Shown here: in pieces, positions 54,435-63,021 of the stretch | Position numbering within the stretch: the first letter of the stretch is position 1 | Layout: each line of letters starts with the position of its first letter | Origin: CAYFLR01 sp964343805 | GTDB taxonomy: Bacteria > Bdellovibrionota_B > Oligoflexia > CAYFLR01 | Reading direction: 5' to 3' | Assembly: GCA_964343805.1 (NCBI GenBank) | Contig: CAYFLR010000026.1 | Span: 10,860 to 74,859, forward strand | DNA: 64,000 nt | Program-made: the position numbers and the translations under genes | Notes under the pieces: generated by a model | What the model was told of the DNA's origin: nothing | Database searches by the model: none | What the model saw: the letters and a program-made list of their open reading frames with translations, nothing else

Positions 54435-55084
54435 GATTACTAGTAATTGAAGATGAAAAGAAAGTCGCTTCTTTTGTAAAAAAGGGTCTAGAAGAGGAAG
54501 GCTTTGCCGTTGATGTTGCTTATGATGGAGTCGAAGGTGAATACAATGCATCCATAAATGATTATGACTGCATTCTATTAGATATTATGCTTCCCCGTAA
54601 GGATGGAATAACAGTCCTTAAGGAACTGCGAGAGAGAGGGAATCATACCCCCGTTCTTCTTCTCACAGCTAAAGATTCAGTTCGAGATGTAACTTCTGCA
54701 CTCAACTATGGCGGAGATGATTATTTACGTAAACCCTTTGCTTTTGAAGAGTTGGTTGCTAGAAGATCTTCAAGTGAAAAATCTCCCATTCTTAAATTAG
54801 ATAATTTGACCTTAGATCCGGTAAGCAGAAAAGTTATACGTGATAATGTCAATATAGAGCTAACCTCTAAAGAGTTTGCTTTACTGGAATTTTTCTTACG
54901 TAATGTGGGAAGAGTTCTAACTCGAACTGTCATTTCTGAACATGTATGGGATCTGCACTTTGATAGTGGAACTAATATTGTCGATGTGTATGTTAATTAT
55001 CTGCGAAATAAAATTGACAAGGAATTCGATAAACCCCTTATTCATACTGCCCGGGGAATGGGTTATGTTATGAAGGTGGAATAG
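54431..55084 (+). CDS. OmpR-family response regulator (receiver end shortened)
   Basis: This 217-residue regulator has a receiver domain with the acidic pair VIEDEK (about 7-9), phospho-Asp 51 (CILLDIMLP), Thr/Ser (LLLTAKD) and Lys (YLRKPFAFEEL). A winged-helix DNA-binding domain follows (LTSKEFALLEFFLRNVGRVLTR; HTARGMGYVMKVE). Between them the family has VARIRALLRR or similar. Here VAR runs straight into RSSSEKS, so about 6 residues (18 nt, in frame) are absent from helix alpha-5, the usual dimer face. This may be real or a small assembly deletion. It overlaps the anti-sigma gene by 4 nt and is followed by its kinase. Confidence 0.88.
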   Translation: MRLLVIEDEKKVASFVKKGLEEEGFAVDVAYDGVEGEYNASINDYDCILLDIMLPRKDGITVLKELRERGNHTPVLLLTAKDSVRDVTSALNYGGDDYLRKPFAFEELVARRSSSEKSPILKLDNLTLDPVSRKVIRDNVNIELTSKEFALLEFFLRNVGRVLTRTVISEHVWDLHFDSGTNIVDVYVNYLRNKIDKEFDKPLIHTARGMGYVMKVE

Positions 55085-55092
55085 TCGTATCT

Positions 55093-56493
55093 ATGAAAAT
55101 TTATTCCATTCGGAAAAGTCTAACTATTTGGTATCTACTTATTTTAGCCACCCTCCTTACTATATTTAGTGTCTCGTTGTACTCATTTTTTAAAAGCAGT
55201 TTAACTCAATCAGTGGATGGGGCATTGCTGGCCAATGCAAAAACCATTTTAACTTTGAAGTCTGTGATGATTCCTTCCAAAAGAGATGTAATGAGCGAGG
55301 CGATTCGGCAGGCTTTGGGTATTTCAGAATACCCAGTATTTACCCAGGTGGTGAATCTTTCAGGGAAGGTCAATTTTCAATCGAATATTGATAACCGGAG
55401 ATTGCCGCTTTCCCAGTTAGCAAAGTCAAATGGAGAGAAAGGGATCTTAACCTATGAAAATGTAACGGATATAGACAAATATCCAGTGCGGCTTTTAACT
55501 GCTCCGGTCATGTATAATAATTTTTTCACCGGGCGGTTTATTCAAGTGGCCACGAGTTTAAAATCAGTGGAATACACCTTACGAAGAGTCCTACTTTTTT
55601 TTCTTATAGCCATTCCTTCCGCTTTGGGTATTGTTAGTTTGGGGGGAGTTTTTCTTGCTTCCAAAGCTCTAGCTCCTGTGCGTAACATGATAGCAGCAGC
55701 AAAACAAATTAGTGTAAGAAACTTAAATCAAGAATTAACCGTTCTTACGGAAGACAGAGAAATTAAGGACTTGGCAGTTACCTTCAATCAAGTCTTCTCT
55801 GACTTACATAATTCCTTTACCAATATCAGCCGTTTTAGTTCCGATGTTTCACATGAATTAAAGACTCCTCTCACAATAATTAGAGGGCAAACTGAGCTGG
55901 TTCTTAGAAAACCGAGAGAGTCGCAAGAGTATATTCAAACTCTGCAAAGCAATTTAGAAGAAGTGAATAACATGACTCAAATTGTTGAGCATTTATCGCT
56001 TCTCTCAAAATTAGAACGTAAAGATGACTTTTTTGAGTATCAAACTATTTCTGTCATTGATCTTCTCAGTAAAACCGTTGAAGGCTTGTTACCAATCGCT
56101 GAGCAAAAAGGAGTGTCAATTAGATTTGAAGACCCCTTTGCTTTATCTTTAGAAGGGGATCCCCTAATGATAAAGTTGGTGTTTGTCAATATCATAGGTA
56201 ATGCAATAAAGTATACGGTGCCCAATGATCAGATAGAGATAGAGACCTTTGTTCAATCAGATAATCAAGGTGTCAGAGTAATAGACCATGGTCCAGGAAT
56301 TGAGTCTGAAGATATTGATAAGTTATTTGAAAGGTTTTATCGAGCAGAAAAGAGCCGAAGTAAAGATACTGGTGGCAGTGGGTTAGGATTAAATATTGCT
56401 AGGTCCATTATTGATCGTCATGGTGGAAGTATCACTGTTACAAGTGATCCAAATGAGAGAACCTGCTTTGAGATTAATTTACCTAAGAGTTAG
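55093..56493 (+). CDS. membrane sensor histidine kinase
   Basis: This 466-residue CusS-like kinase has TM1 (about 12-35) and a periplasmic sensor of about 130 residues. TM2 (about 165-188) and a HAMP domain (APVRNMIAAAKQISVRNLNQ) follow. The HisKA domain carries His254 in FSSDVSHELKTPLTIIRGQ. The ATPase domain has the N box (FVNIIGNAIKYT), G1 (DHGPGIE), F box (FERFYR) and G2 (GGSGLGLNIA). It starts 8 nt after the regulator and is followed at once by an intrinsic terminator. The sensor domain does not suggest a ligand. Confidence 0.92.
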   Translation: MKIYSIRKSLTIWYLLILATLLTIFSVSLYSFFKSSLTQSVDGALLANAKTILTLKSVMIPSKRDVMSEAIRQALGISEYPVFTQVVNLSGKVNFQSNIDNRRLPLSQLAKSNGEKGILTYENVTDIDKYPVRLLTAPVMYNNFFTGRFIQVATSLKSVEYTLRRVLLFFLIAIPSALGIVSLGGVFLASKALAPVRNMIAAAKQISVRNLNQELTVLTEDREIKDLAVTFNQVFSDLHNSFTNISRFSSDVSHELKTPLTIIRGQTELVLRKPRESQEYIQTLQSNLEEVNNMTQIVEHLSLLSKLERKDDFFEYQTISVIDLLSKTVEGLLPIAEQKGVSIRFEDPFALSLEGDPLMIKLVFVNIIGNAIKYTVPNDQIEIETFVQSDNQGVRVIDHGPGIESEDIDKLFERFYRAEKSRSKDTGGSGLGLNIARSIIDRHGGSITVTSDPNERTCFEINLPKS

Positions 56494-56496
56494 ATC

Positions 56497-56519
56497 AAGG
56501 TTGACTTTCACCTTTTTTT
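56497..56519 (+). terminator. intrinsic terminator of the sigma/two-component operon
   Basis: A short stem (AAGGT...ACCTT, extended by two more pairs past a one-base bulge) with a 3-nt loop, immediately followed by seven Ts. It starts 4 nt after the histidine kinase stop. Confidence 0.65.
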
Positions 56520-56606
56520 GTTTAAACAATGATCTCTTCTATTGAATAAGGTGTTTTGAAGTAAACTCGGAGACATCAAATCAAGAATCCGAATAAAGGC
56601 TTGTAA

Positions 56607-57233
56607 ATGATTAATGTGACAGAACTCTCTATTATCCAAGATAAAATAACTGAGAAAATTTTTACTGAACAGACGGAACTAGAAAAGTTTAGTCAGTATT
56701 ATGAAGAAGTTCCAAGTGTTTTTAATGAACAGCAGGATCGCATTATACAAGGTGTTATTTTAAATCATCTATTCAACGGGGAATTATGGCAATACGAGGA
56801 TCGAGCACGTGACAAGAAAGCTCCAGCCGAACGGATTGCCCATGTAAAAAGACAAATTGATCGTTTGAATCAAAGTCGTAATGATGAGGTGGAAAGAATC
56901 AATCACAATCTTTTTGAGTTGTATTCTCCTATGAATGAGTCCGCTGTGCTTAACACGGAAACTCCCGGAAGTGTGATAGATAGGTTGTCAATTCTCTCTC
57001 TGAAGACCTTTAATATGAAATTGCAGCAGCAGAGGGAAGGAGCTTCCCAGGAGCACCAACAAAGATGCTCTGAAAAATTAGAAGTCTTAAAAAACCAAGT
57101 GAATGACCTTCGAGAATCTCTAAATACTTTATTAAACGAAATTGATAAAGGGGAGCGCAGGTTTAAACTGTATTATCAGGTAAAGATGTACAATGACCCA
57201 ACTCTAAATCCATTTATGCAAGGCGAGGGCTAA
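56607..57233 (+). CDS. DUF4254-like protein
   Basis: This 208-residue, wholly helical, cytoplasmic-looking protein has the diagnostic run LWQYEDRARD, then IAHVKRQIDRLNQSRNDEVERI, which matches the DUF4254 pattern. The second half is a coiled coil (EKLEVLKNQVNDLRESL). Family members often lie in polysaccharide or LPS gene clusters, but the biochemical function is not known to me. It is followed 3 nt later by the WD40 gene, so the pair is probably co-expressed. The family call comes from remembered pattern rather than a search. Confidence 0.75.
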   Translation: MINVTELSIIQDKITEKIFTEQTELEKFSQYYEEVPSVFNEQQDRIIQGVILNHLFNGELWQYEDRARDKKAPAERIAHVKRQIDRLNQSRNDEVERINHNLFELYSPMNESAVLNTETPGSVIDRLSILSLKTFNMKLQQQREGASQEHQQRCSEKLEVLKNQVNDLRESLNTLLNEIDKGERRFKLYYQVKMYNDPTLNPFMQGEG

Positions 57234-57236
57234 ACT

Positions 57237-58241
57237 TTGAAAAGTTTGAACTACGGGTTACAAATTATTTTGTTATTTCTTTTTACTTCCAATTGCGTGA
57301 CCGTTATTTCGGAACCTCCAATTGCGAGTCTTAAAGTAGTAAAAGAACAAATTGTCGATTCTGGTTCTGCCAAGATAACAGCAATTAATAATACCTCACA
57401 CCCTGAACAGTTGATCATTGCCAGTGAAAGGCCGGATTGGAAAGTAAAACTTGTGGATTTAAAACCTAAAGTTCAGATTAAAACCATCTTGAGCGGAAGC
57501 AGTTGGCTTGGAAAGATCGAGAAAAGCAGTGGGGATTTTCAAGTTATGGCTGTGGATAAAGGCGCAGCCCTGTTTGATGCAACCAATCATAAATTGATTA
57601 AGAAAATAGAAACGGATCTACAGCTAGTGGATCAAGTTTTTTTTAATTCTGTAGACAATTCTTTGGTGGTTGCTTCCAGAGATCCTGCATTAAGCATCTG
57701 GTCTTTAAAACCTACTTTAAAAAAATTGAATTCTTTTAAATTGAACAATTTGTCCCTCGCCTTAGATGTTTCCCCTGATGGTAATTTGATAGCTGTTTCG
57801 GAAGGGATGTATATTTTAATATTGGATAGAAAGTCGTTGAAGCAGATGGCCGTTTTACATGGCCACACCATGATGATAACTGATGTATTTTTTCACCCAA
57901 AACATAATGTGTTATTATCTACCTCGTTCGATAAGACTATAAAGTTTTGGAATCTAAACACTTATAAAGAAATTAAATCCATTTTGGCCCATAACTCTGC
58001 TATTCATAAGATTGCATTTTCTCATGACTATAGAATTGCTGCTACTGTATCAACTGATAACACATTAAATATTTGGGATGGTAATAGCTTTAAGAAGTTG
58101 CTTTCATTAAGCTCACAAAAGAAAAAGGATCTGCCCTCCTTCAACGATGTAGTCTTTTCATCAAAGGGTTACCAGGTGAGAGCAGCCGCAAACGATGGAC
58201 ATATCTATATTTGGGAATTAGCTATCGAAAATAGGCCATAG
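57237..58241 (+). CDS. WD40-repeat protein, probably exported or lipid-anchored
   Basis: This 334-residue protein begins at TTG 57237 (weak GAGGG site). The N-terminus LQIILLFLFTSNCVTV looks like a lipoprotein signal, but Asn precedes the Cys, which is unusual for a lipobox. The body is a beta-propeller with recognisable WD40 blades: VLHGHTMMITDVFFHPKHN...SFDKTIKFWNL and LAHNSAIHKIAFSHDYR...DNTLNIWDG. A final blade carries NDGHIYIWEL. It pairs with the DUF4254 gene. Eukaryote-like WD40 proteins act as interaction platforms; the partner here is unknown. A weak CCCC/GGGG hairpin lies after it. Confidence 0.8.
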   Translation: MKSLNYGLQIILLFLFTSNCVTVISEPPIASLKVVKEQIVDSGSAKITAINNTSHPEQLIIASERPDWKVKLVDLKPKVQIKTILSGSSWLGKIEKSSGDFQVMAVDKGAALFDATNHKLIKKIETDLQLVDQVFFNSVDNSLVVASRDPALSIWSLKPTLKKLNSFKLNNLSLALDVSPDGNLIAVSEGMYILILDRKSLKQMAVLHGHTMMITDVFFHPKHNVLLSTSFDKTIKFWNLNTYKEIKSILAHNSAIHKIAFSHDYRIAATVSTDNTLNIWDGNSFKKLLSLSSQKKKDLPSFNDVVFSSKGYQVRAAANDGHIYIWELAIENRP

Positions 58242-58291
58242 AAATACCCATTTCATTTTCTACTAAAACCCCATTCGTAAGGGGATTCCTA

Positions 58292-58321
58292 TTGACAAGT
58301 TTGTCCACAACTGACTATATT
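58292..58321 (+). promoter_or_regulatory. sigma-70-type promoter of the nuo operon
   Basis: TTGACA (58292-58297), an 18-nt spacer, and TATATT (58316-58321, 5 of 6 matches) lie upstream of nuoA. A predicted start near 58328 gives a leader of about 60 nt. The CCCC-8nt-GGGG hairpin (about 58269-58284) just before it may end the WD40 transcript. Confidence 0.65.
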
Positions 58322-58387
58322 GATCGCACTGAGATGGCTTTTATTGTTAAACCCGAATCCTTAGAACTTTTGAGCTGAATAAAATCT

Positions 58388-58774
58388 ATGGTTTTCAACT
58401 GGTTACACATCGCCCTAGTCATTTTTCTCGTTGCTGCAATTATATTTGCGGCGACTCCTATCATTATTTCAAAAATAATTTCCCCAAGAGCCAAAGGTGG
58501 CGGTCATAACAAGCCCTATGAGTGTGGAATTAATCCACATGGAACGTCTTGGATCCGGTTTGGGGTGAACTATTATGTGTATGCCTTGATTTTTCTAGCA
58601 TTTGATGTCGATGTCCTTTATCTATTCCCCGTTGCAACTTATTTCAAATCAAGCCAAGGGATCTTGCCTATAGTGGCGATATTGGTATTCATTTCAGTTC
58701 TTTTGTTTGCTGTAGCGTACTTTTGGCGAAGAGGAATTTTTAAATGGCCCAGGAATATAAAAAACTGCCCGTAA
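58388..58774 (+). CDS. nuoA: NADH-quinone oxidoreductase subunit A
   Basis: This 128-residue subunit has three TM segments: VIFLVAAIIFAATPII near the N-terminus, then two more around LIFLAFDVDVLYLFP and VAILVFISVLLFAVAYF. The loop has the conserved YECGINPHG and the FDVDVLYLFP stretch with acidic residues used in quinone-site coupling. Length is normal. The end overlaps the nuoB start by 31 nt. It is the first gene of a complex I operon reading toward the window end. Confidence 0.93.
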   Translation: MVFNWLHIALVIFLVAAIIFAATPIIISKIISPRAKGGGHNKPYECGINPHGTSWIRFGVNYYVYALIFLAFDVDVLYLFPVATYFKSSQGILPIVAILVFISVLLFAVAYFWRRGIFKWPRNIKNCP

Positions 58775-59277
58775 CTCAAGGTTATGTGGATTCTCCTTAC
58801 ATTCAAACTGACATTTCTGAGCAGGTTCTCAATATATGTAGAGCTATGTCTTTATGGCCCATGACCTTTGGTCTCGCTTGTTGCGCCATTGAGATGATGT
58901 GTACTGGAATGGCTCGTTTTGACTTTTCCAGATTTGGTGCGGAAGTATTTAGGCCTTCCCCTCGTCAAGCCGATCTAATGATTGTCAGTGGAACCGTGAC
59001 TCGAAAAATGGCTCCTGTTTTAGTCCGTCTCTATGAGCAAATGCCAGCTCCGAGATATGTTATTGCCTTTGGTAATTGCTCTATTTCAGGAGGCCCTTTC
59101 GTCTATAAAGATCAATACAGTGTGGTTGAGGGTGTAGATAATCTAGTTCCTGTCGATGTTTATGTTCCCGGATGCCCTCCCCGCCCTGAGGCTCTTCTTG
59201 AAGGACTATTTCAGCTTCAAGAAAAAATTTCTGGTCGCAGATGGTGGCCACAACCTAAAAGTGGGGAGAATGCATGA
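58744..59277 (+). CDS. nuoB: NADH-quinone oxidoreductase subunit B
   Basis: This 177-residue subunit carries the N2 iron-sulfur cluster. The cysteines are in FGLACCAIEMM (tandem pair), AFGNCSISGG and VPGCPPRPEALL, and all four ligands are present. It passes electrons to quinone at the NuoB/NuoD interface. The start is inside nuoA and the stop overlaps nuoC by 4 nt (ATGA), so the genes are coupled. Length and motifs are standard. Confidence 0.96.
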   Translation: MAQEYKKLPVTQGYVDSPYIQTDISEQVLNICRAMSLWPMTFGLACCAIEMMCTGMARFDFSRFGAEVFRPSPRQADLMIVSGTVTRKMAPVLVRLYEQMPAPRYVIAFGNCSISGGPFVYKDQYSVVEGVDNLVPVDVYVPGCPPRPEALLEGLFQLQEKISGRRWWPQPKSGENA

Positions 59278-59768
59278 TTCATGAATGGATTACCAAGCTG
59301 CCTACTCTTTCTATTAGCACAGGTTTATTAGAGCAGGGATTTAATTTTATTATTTCCGTATCAAAGGATCATTTATTAGATTTGACTCAAGAGATATGGA
59401 ATCAAGGTTACCATGTAGAAGATGTTACGGTAGTGGAATATGAAGAATTTTTTCAGGTTTCCTATCATTATGCGCGCTTTGATAATGGTGAAAGAATCAA
59501 AGTTAAATGCAATGCAGACCTTGAAAATCCAATCGTTCCATCCACATCACATATTTTTTCAGGCGCCAATTGGCATGAAAGGGAGTGCCATGATTTTTAT
59601 GGCGTTCGATTTCAAAATCATCCCAATTTACTCCCTCTGCTATTGCCAGAGGACATGACTTCTCATCCTCTTTTGAAAGAAGAAGGGCAAAGAAAATCTG
59701 TACATCAAGTACTTCCATTTGAACAACAAATTACAACAGATCTTTCAGATAGCACCAATAATAAATAG
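59274..59768 (+). CDS. nuoC: NADH-quinone oxidoreductase subunit C
   Basis: This 164-residue peripheral-arm subunit has the 30-kDa subunit motif HIFSGANWHERECHDFYGVRF followed by the short C-terminal end HPLLKEEGQRKS, shown here as separate pieces. NuoC and NuoD are separate genes here, as in most bacteria outside the enterics, where they are fused. It has normal length and overlaps nuoB by 4 nt. nuoD follows after a short spacer. Confidence 0.92.
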   Translation: MIHEWITKLPTLSISTGLLEQGFNFIISVSKDHLLDLTQEIWNQGYHVEDVTVVEYEEFFQVSYHYARFDNGERIKVKCNADLENPIVPSTSHIFSGANWHERECHDFYGVRFQNHPNLLPLLLPEDMTSHPLLKEEGQRKSVHQVLPFEQQITTDLSDSTNNK

Positions 59769-59780
59769 TAAGTGAAACTA

Positions 59781-60968
59781 ATGAAAACTACTGTAAATGA
59801 ACAACATAGCTCTCAGATTGAGGACCTTACCCTAGATGGGGATAGGTATACCCATTACTTTTCGAGAGGTGTTCAGGAAAATACTCTCATTCTTAATATA
59901 GGCCCTCAACATCCCTCCACTCACGGGGCTCTTCGAATTATTATCGAAATTGATGGCGAGTATATTTTAAGAGCTGAACCGGTTTTAGGTTATATTCACC
60001 GAATGCATGAGAAAATGGGAGAGAATCGTCTCTATCATCAGTTTCTACCTAATATGGGAAGAGTTGATTATCTTCATGCCTTGGCTTGGAACTGGGCCTA
60101 TGTGGGAGCGGTAGAAAAACTTGCAAAAATAGAAGTGCCTGAGAGAGCTGAGTATATAAGGGTTATCACCTGTGAATTAAATCGAATTGGATCCCATCTT
60201 CTTTGGTGGGGAGCCTATTTGCTTGATTTGGGGGCTTTTACTCCTCCACTTTACTCTTTTGATGATCGTGAAATCATTTTGGACTTGCTGCAGTCAGTGA
60301 CTGGATCCCGTCTGACTTACTGTTACTACAATTTTGGTGGAGTGACCAAAGATGTTTCTCCCACCTTCTTAAAAGATACCTTGAAATTTGTTAAGAGGAT
60401 GCGAGAGCGTCTTAGCATGTATCACGGCTTGGTAACTGGTAACTATATTTTGCGTGGACGTTGTGAAGATATCGGGAAAATATCTCTTGATATGGCCAAG
60501 CGCTATGGTGCCACCGGTCCGGTTGTAAGGGCTTCTGGCGAAGCCTATGATGTGAGAAGAACTGAACCCTACTCCGTTTATCATAAATTTGATTATGATA
60601 TTCCCACCAGTGATGTGGGTGATTGTATGGCCAGGTATAATGTTCGACTTGAAGAGATAGAGCAAAGCTTAAGAATCATTGAGCAAGCGGTGGATATGAT
60701 TCCTGAGGGAAAATATCAACTTCACCGTGTTCCCCGTACCGTAAGGCCTCCAAAGGGTGAAGTTTATCATGCGGTAGAAGGGGCTCGTGGAAAGATCGGG
60801 GTTAACCTCTTTAGTGATGGAACAACCACCCCTTATCGAGTTAAATTGAGAGCCCCAGGCTTTTGTAACCTCAGTCTGTTTGCTGAATTATCAGAAGGCG
60901 TTTTAATTGCTGATGCGGTTTCCATCTTGGGAAGCTTAGATTTAGTCATTCCGGAGATTGACAGATGA
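59781..60968 (+). CDS. nuoD: NADH-quinone oxidoreductase subunit D
   Basis: This 49-kDa-type subunit of about 395 residues forms the quinone pocket with NuoB. Conserved blocks are IGPQHPSTHGALR, GYIHRMHEKMGENR, ELNRIGSHLLWWG, GRCEDIG and YDVRRTEPYS. The ATG at 59781 has an AAGTGA stretch ahead of it; an in-frame GTG at 59772 is the alternative. The stop overlaps the next gene, nuoH, by 4 nt (ATGA). In most operons nuoE, F and G come between nuoD and nuoH. Here there is no space for them. Confidence 0.94.
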   Translation: MKTTVNEQHSSQIEDLTLDGDRYTHYFSRGVQENTLILNIGPQHPSTHGALRIIIEIDGEYILRAEPVLGYIHRMHEKMGENRLYHQFLPNMGRVDYLHALAWNWAYVGAVEKLAKIEVPERAEYIRVITCELNRIGSHLLWWGAYLLDLGAFTPPLYSFDDREIILDLLQSVTGSRLTYCYYNFGGVTKDVSPTFLKDTLKFVKRMRERLSMYHGLVTGNYILRGRCEDIGKISLDMAKRYGATGPVVRASGEAYDVRRTEPYSVYHKFDYDIPTSDVGDCMARYNVRLEEIEQSLRIIEQAVDMIPEGKYQLHRVPRTVRPPKGEVYHAVEGARGKIGVNLFSDGTTTPYRVKLRAPGFCNLSLFAELSEGVLIADAVSILGSLDLVIPEIDR

Positions 60969-61942
60969 CCTTATCTTATTTTTGGCCGCTCATAAAAATT
61001 TTGTTGGCTTTGCTATTTACCTTTGCATTCATCGTGGTGAATGCGGTGATGATGATTTATGCTGAACGAAAAATTGCCGGACATATTCAGCGTCGTCCTG
61101 GACCTCTGCATGTTGGTCCCCACGGGTTATTGCAATGTATTGCCGACGTACTTAAACTTTTGTGTAAGCAGATTTTTTCACCCCCATTAGGTGATCAACT
61201 CCTTTATTGGTTGGCCCCTTTTGTGGTCTTTGTTCCTACCGTTATATGCTTCTTAGCCATTCCCTTTGATCCTCATTTAAGGGCCTTGGATATCAATTTA
61301 GGCTTACTCCTTATTTTGGCTTTTTCTGGGCTAAATGTTGTCTCTCTTTGTTTTGCGGGATGGGGCTCAAACAATAAGTTTAGTCTACTTGGTGCTGCTC
61401 GAAGTGTGTCCCAATCCATATCTTATGAAATTCCACTGCTTCTTTCTGTTTTAGCTGCTGTGATTATGAGTGGAAGTACCAATTTAAATGAAATTACCAA
61501 AAGCCAAGGAATTTGGCCTTGGGAGTGGTTTATTGTTTATAATCCATTGGTGTTTTTGATCTATTTTATCTGTGCGGTTGCAGAGACCAACCGTGCTCCT
61601 TTTGATTTACCTGAGGCAGAAAGTGAGTTAACCGGTGGATTTCATACTGAGTATTCCGGTATGGGATTTGGCCTGTTCTTTCTTGCTGAATATGCCAACA
61701 TGCTCATTGTTGCGGCTGTCGCTGTTTCCTTATTTCTAGGTGGTTGGCAAGGGCCTATTGCATCTGGTTGGTGGTGGTTCCTGGCCAAAATGTATGTGAT
61801 TGTGTTTGTGATCATGTGGTTCCGATGGACATTTCCACGGGTTCGGTTTGATCAACTTCTTAACTTTTGTTGGAAGGTTTTGATCCCCATATCACTGGCG
61901 AATTTGATTATCAGTTTATTTATTTCAAGATGGATAGGGTAA
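60965..61942 (+). CDS. nuoH: NADH-quinone oxidoreductase subunit H
   Basis: This 325-residue membrane subunit of the quinone site has about eight TM helices. Signatures are ERKIAGHIQRRPGPLHVGPHG near residue 35 (shown in part) and ETNRAPFDLPEAESEL near 215-230, both with the acidic residues of the E-channel. It follows nuoD directly. Length is normal. Being next to nuoD without EFG suggests this complex uses an alternative electron donor. Confidence 0.95.
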   Translation: MTLSYFWPLIKILLALLFTFAFIVVNAVMMIYAERKIAGHIQRRPGPLHVGPHGLLQCIADVLKLLCKQIFSPPLGDQLLYWLAPFVVFVPTVICFLAIPFDPHLRALDINLGLLLILAFSGLNVVSLCFAGWGSNNKFSLLGAARSVSQSISYEIPLLLSVLAAVIMSGSTNLNEITKSQGIWPWEWFIVYNPLVFLIYFICAVAETNRAPFDLPEAESELTGGFHTEYSGMGFGLFFLAEYANMLIVAAVAVSLFLGGWQGPIASGWWWFLAKMYVIVFVIMWFRWTFPRVRFDQLLNFCWKVLIPISLANLIISLFISRWIG

Positions 61943-61945
61943 CCC

Positions 61946-62518
61946 ATGCTATTCCTTGTAAAAGCTTTTTTAGAAATTTTTAAGGGTTTAAAAAGCCTTT
62001 GGGGTGGTCTAAAAATCACCGGAACCAATCTTCTTAAACCCACCATTACAACCATCTATCCGATGGAAGAGGTGGATAATATATCCACTTTCCATGGGCA
62101 TATTGAGTTGGTTCCCAAAGATGATGATCCTATGGTTCCTAAGTGCATTGCTTGTGCTGCTTGTGCCAGAGTTTGTCCTTCCGATTGTATCATCGTCACC
62201 AGTAAAGAAAACAGAACACCTGTCATTGATACCAATAAGACTGATCCGGTTGGTGTATATAATGGTAAGCTAATTTTAAAAGGGGCTAAGACCCCTCCTG
62301 CTTCCAAGAAATCTAGCAAAGAGCCCGAAGTCTTTGATTTGAATTACACCCTTTGCAGTTTGTGTGGTCTTTGTATCAGCGTTTGTCCTGCAGGAGCTAT
62401 TCGGTTTTCTAACAATGTCTATTTAACCAGTTACAATCGAGATGAGCTTTCCATGTGTCTCATTGAGAGGATGAAGAAGCAGTCCAAGAAAAACTCGGGA
62501 TCAGGAGGAAAGCAATAG
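61946..62518 (+). CDS. nuoI: NADH-quinone oxidoreductase subunit I
   Basis: This 190-residue subunit carries two 4Fe-4S clusters. The ligand motifs are CIACAACARVCP and CSLCGLCISVCP, both complete. About 58 residues separate them where E. coli NuoI has about 29, and the extra part is Lys/Pro/Ser-rich (KGAKTPPASKKSSKEPE). A GTG start for nuoJ overlaps its stop by one base. The C-terminus is a basic tail (KKQSKKNSGSGGKQ). In a NuoEFG-less complex this subunit could be close to the entry point for electrons from ferredoxin. Confidence 0.93.
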   Translation: MLFLVKAFLEIFKGLKSLWGGLKITGTNLLKPTITTIYPMEEVDNISTFHGHIELVPKDDDPMVPKCIACAACARVCPSDCIIVTSKENRTPVIDTNKTDPVGVYNGKLILKGAKTPPASKKSSKEPEVFDLNYTLCSLCGLCISVCPAGAIRFSNNVYLTSYNRDELSMCLIERMKKQSKKNSGSGGKQ

Positions 62519-63021
62519 TGGAACATCTTGCTCTGGCAGCCTATGCTGTATACTTTATATTTATTGCTGTTGGTGGGCTAATGGCCGTATTTAGTTCGAA
62601 CATCATTCGTGCTTTATTAGGTCTTATTATTGTAATGTCTGGAGTTGCAGGTATTTACCTTCTTTTAAACAGCCCCTTTATTGCCTTTATGCAACTGCTT
62701 ATCTATGTAGGAGCTATAAGCGTTCTAATATTCTTTGCTATTATGTTGGCTAAAGATGTTGCTGGTAAGGAAATTATTAAAGATAAATTCGGAAGAATTC
62801 TATTGGGGGCATTTGCAGCAAGTCTTCCTGTTGGAATTCTTGCTTTTGTCTCATACAACTATCTTAAGATGGATCACCTTACCGCTCCTGAGATTAGCCT
62901 ATCTGCTCTAGGTGAGGGTTTACTAGGTTCCTATTCCTTAGCATTTGAACTCATTTCAGTGGTGTTATTGGTTTCCATGGTGGGTGCTGTACTGCTGGTA
63001 TTTGAAAGGAGGAAGGTGTAA
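62518..63021 (+). CDS. nuoJ: NADH-quinone oxidoreductase subunit J
   Basis: This 167-residue subunit has five TM helices. The conserved segment FIAFMQLLIYVGAISVLIFFAIML (the pi-bulge helix TM3, shown in part) is clear. The GTG start at 62518 overlaps the nuoI stop and follows an AGGAGGA site. Its end overlaps the nuoK ATG by one base. Family match is secure; the length is slightly below average. Confidence 0.92.
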   Translation: MEHLALAAYAVYFIFIAVGGLMAVFSSNIIRALLGLIIVMSGVAGIYLLLNSPFIAFMQLLIYVGAISVLIFFAIMLAKDVAGKEIIKDKFGRILLGAFAASLPVGILAFVSYNYLKMDHLTAPEISLSALGEGLLGSYSLAFELISVVLLVSMVGAVLLVFERRKV

